A DNA stretch of 64,000 nucleotides. Source: Aphrocallistes beatrix. Lineage: Eukaryota > Porifera > Hexactinellida > Sceptrulophora > Aphrocallistidae. Below, in pieces: positions 61,470 to 64,000 of this stretch. The stretch covers positions 1,841,001-1,905,000 of the forward strand of contig OY725506.1 of assembly GCA_963281255.1 (NCBI GenBank), in the 5' to 3' direction. The notes beneath the pieces are model-generated. The model saw only the letters and a list, made by a program, of their open reading frames with translations. It made no database searches and was not told the DNA's origin. Positions within the stretch are counted from its first letter, which is position 1, and each line of letters starts with the position of its first letter. The translations under genes were made by a program, and so were the position numbers.

Positions 61470-61857
61470 GGCACTTGAATGATTATGACGTCATTGTCAC
61501 TTTTTTATAATTAGAAATTTTAGTTTATCGACCATAACTCAGCCATTTTAAGTGATAGAAGGTTGAAATTTTAATAGAATATGTATATTAATATTCTTCA
61601 CATGTGATATAACTATCGTCAAAAAATGATGACTCATCACTCTGTTATGACGACATCAATGAGCATCAAAAAATTTACTAATTGACAAATTTAATGCTTT
61701 TTCGAGTGATATCGATTTTAGAAGTAAGAGAGATGTATTTAGAGATGCTATTTATAATGAATCAATGTGAGTCTAGCCACCCAAAGGACGACTCTGGCGG
61801 GCACAAAGCGTCCGCCAGCCGCGCAGCGCAAGAAATCGAAGCCGCTTGTATATACGT
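61470..61857 (+). repeat. Interspersed repeat R1, copy 7
   Basis: Carries TTATGACGTCATTGTCAC, GATGACTCATCACTCTG, GATATCGATTTTAG, GGCGGGCACAAAGCGTCCGCC (hairpin with changes) and the GCGCAGCGCAAG end. Confidence 0.7.
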
Positions 61858-61872
61858 ATATATATATATATG

Positions 61873-61930
61873 TACAGTGCCCGGACAAAAGTATTCGACC
61901 ACCACAGAAACCGCCATACAAATAGTATTA
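61873..61930 (+). mobile_element. Tc1-like left end, truncated
   Basis: ACAGTGCCCGGACAAAAGTA then TTCGACC is a standard Tc1 terminus. It is interrupted at ~61930 by the AGCCTACT MITE arm. Confidence 0.55.
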
Positions 61931-61934
61931 AAGT

Positions 61935-62600
61935 GGGTCTATTCATAAAGGCATAGCCTACTCTAATAATGCCTCACAATAGACTGAAAATCATGGACTA
62001 GGGATGAAGTAATAGCCGAATGGATTAATACACGATTAGCCTGAAATCGTTAACCATGCAGAATAGGCATTAAGAATGTATTACCAGCATATATAAACAT
62101 GGTATCAAAGTACATATATCCGTTGGAAAAATTTCGATTAGTCATCATATCATTGCGCAACAGGTCATTCTAAGGACAATTTTAGCGATTTTCAGAGTAA
62201 GTCAAGGTTTGTACAGGTCAATTCGAAGAAATTGAAATTCCAATGGAATTTTGTTACATTTCTGCGTTGCTATAGAAGCCCATTTTGCCATTTGAGTCTA
62301 TATCTTGAATGCGTGGTCGTTAAACATTCAAATTTGATATTCTTTGATAGGTTACTACTTTCTATTTGTTTACGATACATTTCGTAACTCCAAATTCCAA
62401 AACCTTAGAGATACAGGACATTATATTTAATCGGTCGCCTTTGTTGTATTTTCATTTGTCGTTTCCACTCCTTATATAAAGTAGTTTATGATTTGGACAT
62501 ATTATAGCTTCGATCTTCCTAATTTAGTTGAATAGAATGACGTTTAAGTGAAAGTTTTAAATGCTCATTGTAATATGACATCTGAGGAATGTTAAATGAA
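61935..62600. repeat. Single-arm copy of the AGCCTACT MITE plus linked repeat
   Basis: 61947-62200 matches one arm of the palindrome at 22.4 kb. 62250-62350 (GCGTTGCTAT, CATTCAAATTTGAT) matches 15.6 kb. Confidence 0.6.
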
Positions 62601-62996
62601 AAGGGGGCCGAATGTCATCTCTAGATCTGGAAAGCTCGTATACTTCTTCATGTTTAAAAGACTTCAATTTACCTTAATCATGGCTTACTATTATATGGTT
62701 ATATATGCCCCCGAAAAGACCTCCAAGCAAGAAGGACAGTTTTGGCACATTTCAATATTTAATTAGGACGATAAATAAAAAACCGTGTACGATGGAGCTT
62801 AGAAATGTATTATCACTATAAAGTAAAGTAAAGTTTATAGATTTATATAAAAGCATAGCCTACTACATAGAAGTCATCACAACTTTTTTTAAAAAAAATT
62901 TGGACTAGGGATGCGAAGGAAGATGGTTGAACTAATACATGAGCTGCCTTAAATCATGAACCACACACAATAGAGCTTAGGAATGTATTCCCAGCA
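62600..62996. other. Intergenic; diverged AGCCTACT MITE piece at the right
   Basis: 62858-62995 carries AGCATAGCCTACTACAT, GGACTAGGGATGCGAAG and GTATTCCCAGCATA, a diverged member of the 22.4-kb family into which the next element is inserted. Otherwise nothing. Confidence 0.45.
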
Positions 62997-62998
62997 TA

Positions 62999-63491
62999 CA
63001 GTGGAAACCGGTTATAAGAACATCGTTGGGAGCTGAAAAAAATTTTCTTATAACAGTATTTCGGTTATAAGAACATGTTCTTATAACCGGCATAAGAGGT
63101 CAGATATGTCGGTTATAAGAACATATTTTGTTCTTTTTATTGGTTATAAGAACATCTATTGTCGGTTATAAGAACATATTTTGTTCTTTTTATCGGCTAT
63201 AAGAAGATTGGTCCCTAACCTAATAAATAGTAGAAACCTCGAAAAAGTATGCGAGGTAGAAGATACAGGAGTCAGAAATTACAAAATTGGTTGTGTATGA
63301 ATGAAAAATGAGAATTTGGCTACTAATAGTTCTAGAAATTATTGATAGAATGTTCTTATAACCGATACTAGATGTTCTTATAACCGGTTCTGTTTAAATA
63401 GTAATGAATAGAAAAGAATCCGTTCCCAAATAAATGGTTCTTATAACCGACATGTTCTTATAACTGGTGTTCATATAACCGATATCTACTG
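62999..63491. mobile_element. pogo-like MITE with multiplied GGTTATAAGAACA motif (493 bp)
   Basis: CAGTGGAAACCGGTTATAAG at the left and the complement-like ATATAACCGATATCTACTG at the right, with TA on both sides (62997-62998, 63492-63493). About a dozen direct and inverted copies of CGGTTATAAGAACAT lie inside. No coding content. Confidence 0.75.
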
Positions 63492-63507
63492 TATATAAAT
63501 ATTGTAT

Positions 63508-63640
63508 CAAAGTACCCATATCCGTTGTTAAAATTTAGATTAGTCATCATATGATTGCGCAATAGGTTATATTTGTGACAAATTTAGTGATTTTCAGAGA
63601 CGGTTTAAAGGCACTTAGCCAATATACTATTTTTATTAAG
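63508..63640. repeat. Interspersed repeat fragment, as at 15.46 kb
   Basis: ATCAAAGTACCCATATCCG, TAGTCATCATATGATTGCG and ACAAATTTAGTGATTTTCAG repeat the start of 15461-15980. Confidence 0.55.
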
Positions 63641-63756
63641 TGATAAAACAATGTATATGTCTAAATTCAATGGTTTTTACAAGATATTCGAAAAATTACA
63701 AATGTGACCAATATGACAAATTGTTTAATAACTCAAAAGCTATTGATTTAGACATA

Positions 63757-64000
63757 TACAGGGTGCGATTTAAGTTCTGTCCCCAATTTAAACCACCATC
63801 AATCCAAAGTATAATCAGTGTATTAGTTATTACACAAGCTATTTTTAATTTATAATGACACTTTACTGTAAAGATCTAACTTAATTGCACAAAATAGCCA
63901 GATTCTGAAATTTTATTCCCAATGGGGCAAGAGAGGTGTGGAATTATTGAATTATTCAAAACCGGGGGAACACATGCAGAAATAATGAAATTGTGAATTT
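63757..64000 (+). mobile_element. Left end of a Tc1/mariner-type element, cut by the window edge
   Basis: TACAGGGTGCGATTTAAGTT resembles mariner termini, and the frame at 63922 starts MGQERCGIIELFKTGGTHAE. This is the first helix of a paired-like helix-turn-helix used by these transposases (I-I-E-L-F-K-T-G-x-T-x-x-E-I). A TGA follows at 63994-63996, which suggests decay. The rest lies outside the window. Confidence 0.55.

Overview
The window is AT-rich eukaryotic DNA. It carries GT-AG introns and a mix of transposon families (THAP/P-like, Ty3/Gypsy, CR1-like LINE, Tc1/mariner, hAT, PIF/Harbinger-like, TTAA-target piggyBac-like, Ginger-like). This mix points to an invertebrate animal, perhaps an early-branching one such as a sponge or cnidarian; the species cannot be fixed from the sequence alone. 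I see no bacterial operons, rRNA, tRNA or CRISPR.

Only two genes look intact and host-like. Positions 3-14681 (+) are one uninterrupted reading frame, open at the left edge. It encodes about 4,890 residues made almost entirely of a diverged ~125-residue beta-sandwich-like repeat (39 unit starts), which suggests a giant extracellular, adhesin-like protein. At 59629-60717 (+) there is an intact, intronless 362-residue RWD-RING protein, probably a ubiquitin E3 ligase, wedged between repeats.

The remaining ~49 kb is a transposon graveyard. 17.4-21.7 kb: a THAP (P-like) element joined to a DD41D mariner, plus a Ty3/Gypsy gag-pol fragment enclosed by inverted repeats. 21.7-26.5 kb: foldback and palindromic elements, two with clear 8-bp target duplications. 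26.7-32.6 kb: decayed LINE, Myb/SANT, mariner, hAT and THAP/P-like pieces and a Gypsy integrase piece. 33.0-34.5 kb: a 1.3-kb palindrome with a 110-nt near-perfect hairpin. 35.6-39.5 kb: a TTAA element inserted into another copy of itself. 39.96-46.7 kb: a Harbinger-like element and a nearly complete but frameshifted LTR retrotransposon. 47.0-49.7 kb: a second THAP fragment split by a third TTAA-element copy. 50.2-54.0 kb: a Ginger-like transposon with a split integrase and an OTU protease. 54-64 kb: palindromes (one holding a probably spurious N gap), Tc1- and pogo-like MITEs, and copies of a seven-copy interspersed repeat here called R1.

The genes do not form a pathway. Their relationships are mostly those of insertion, nesting and decay.
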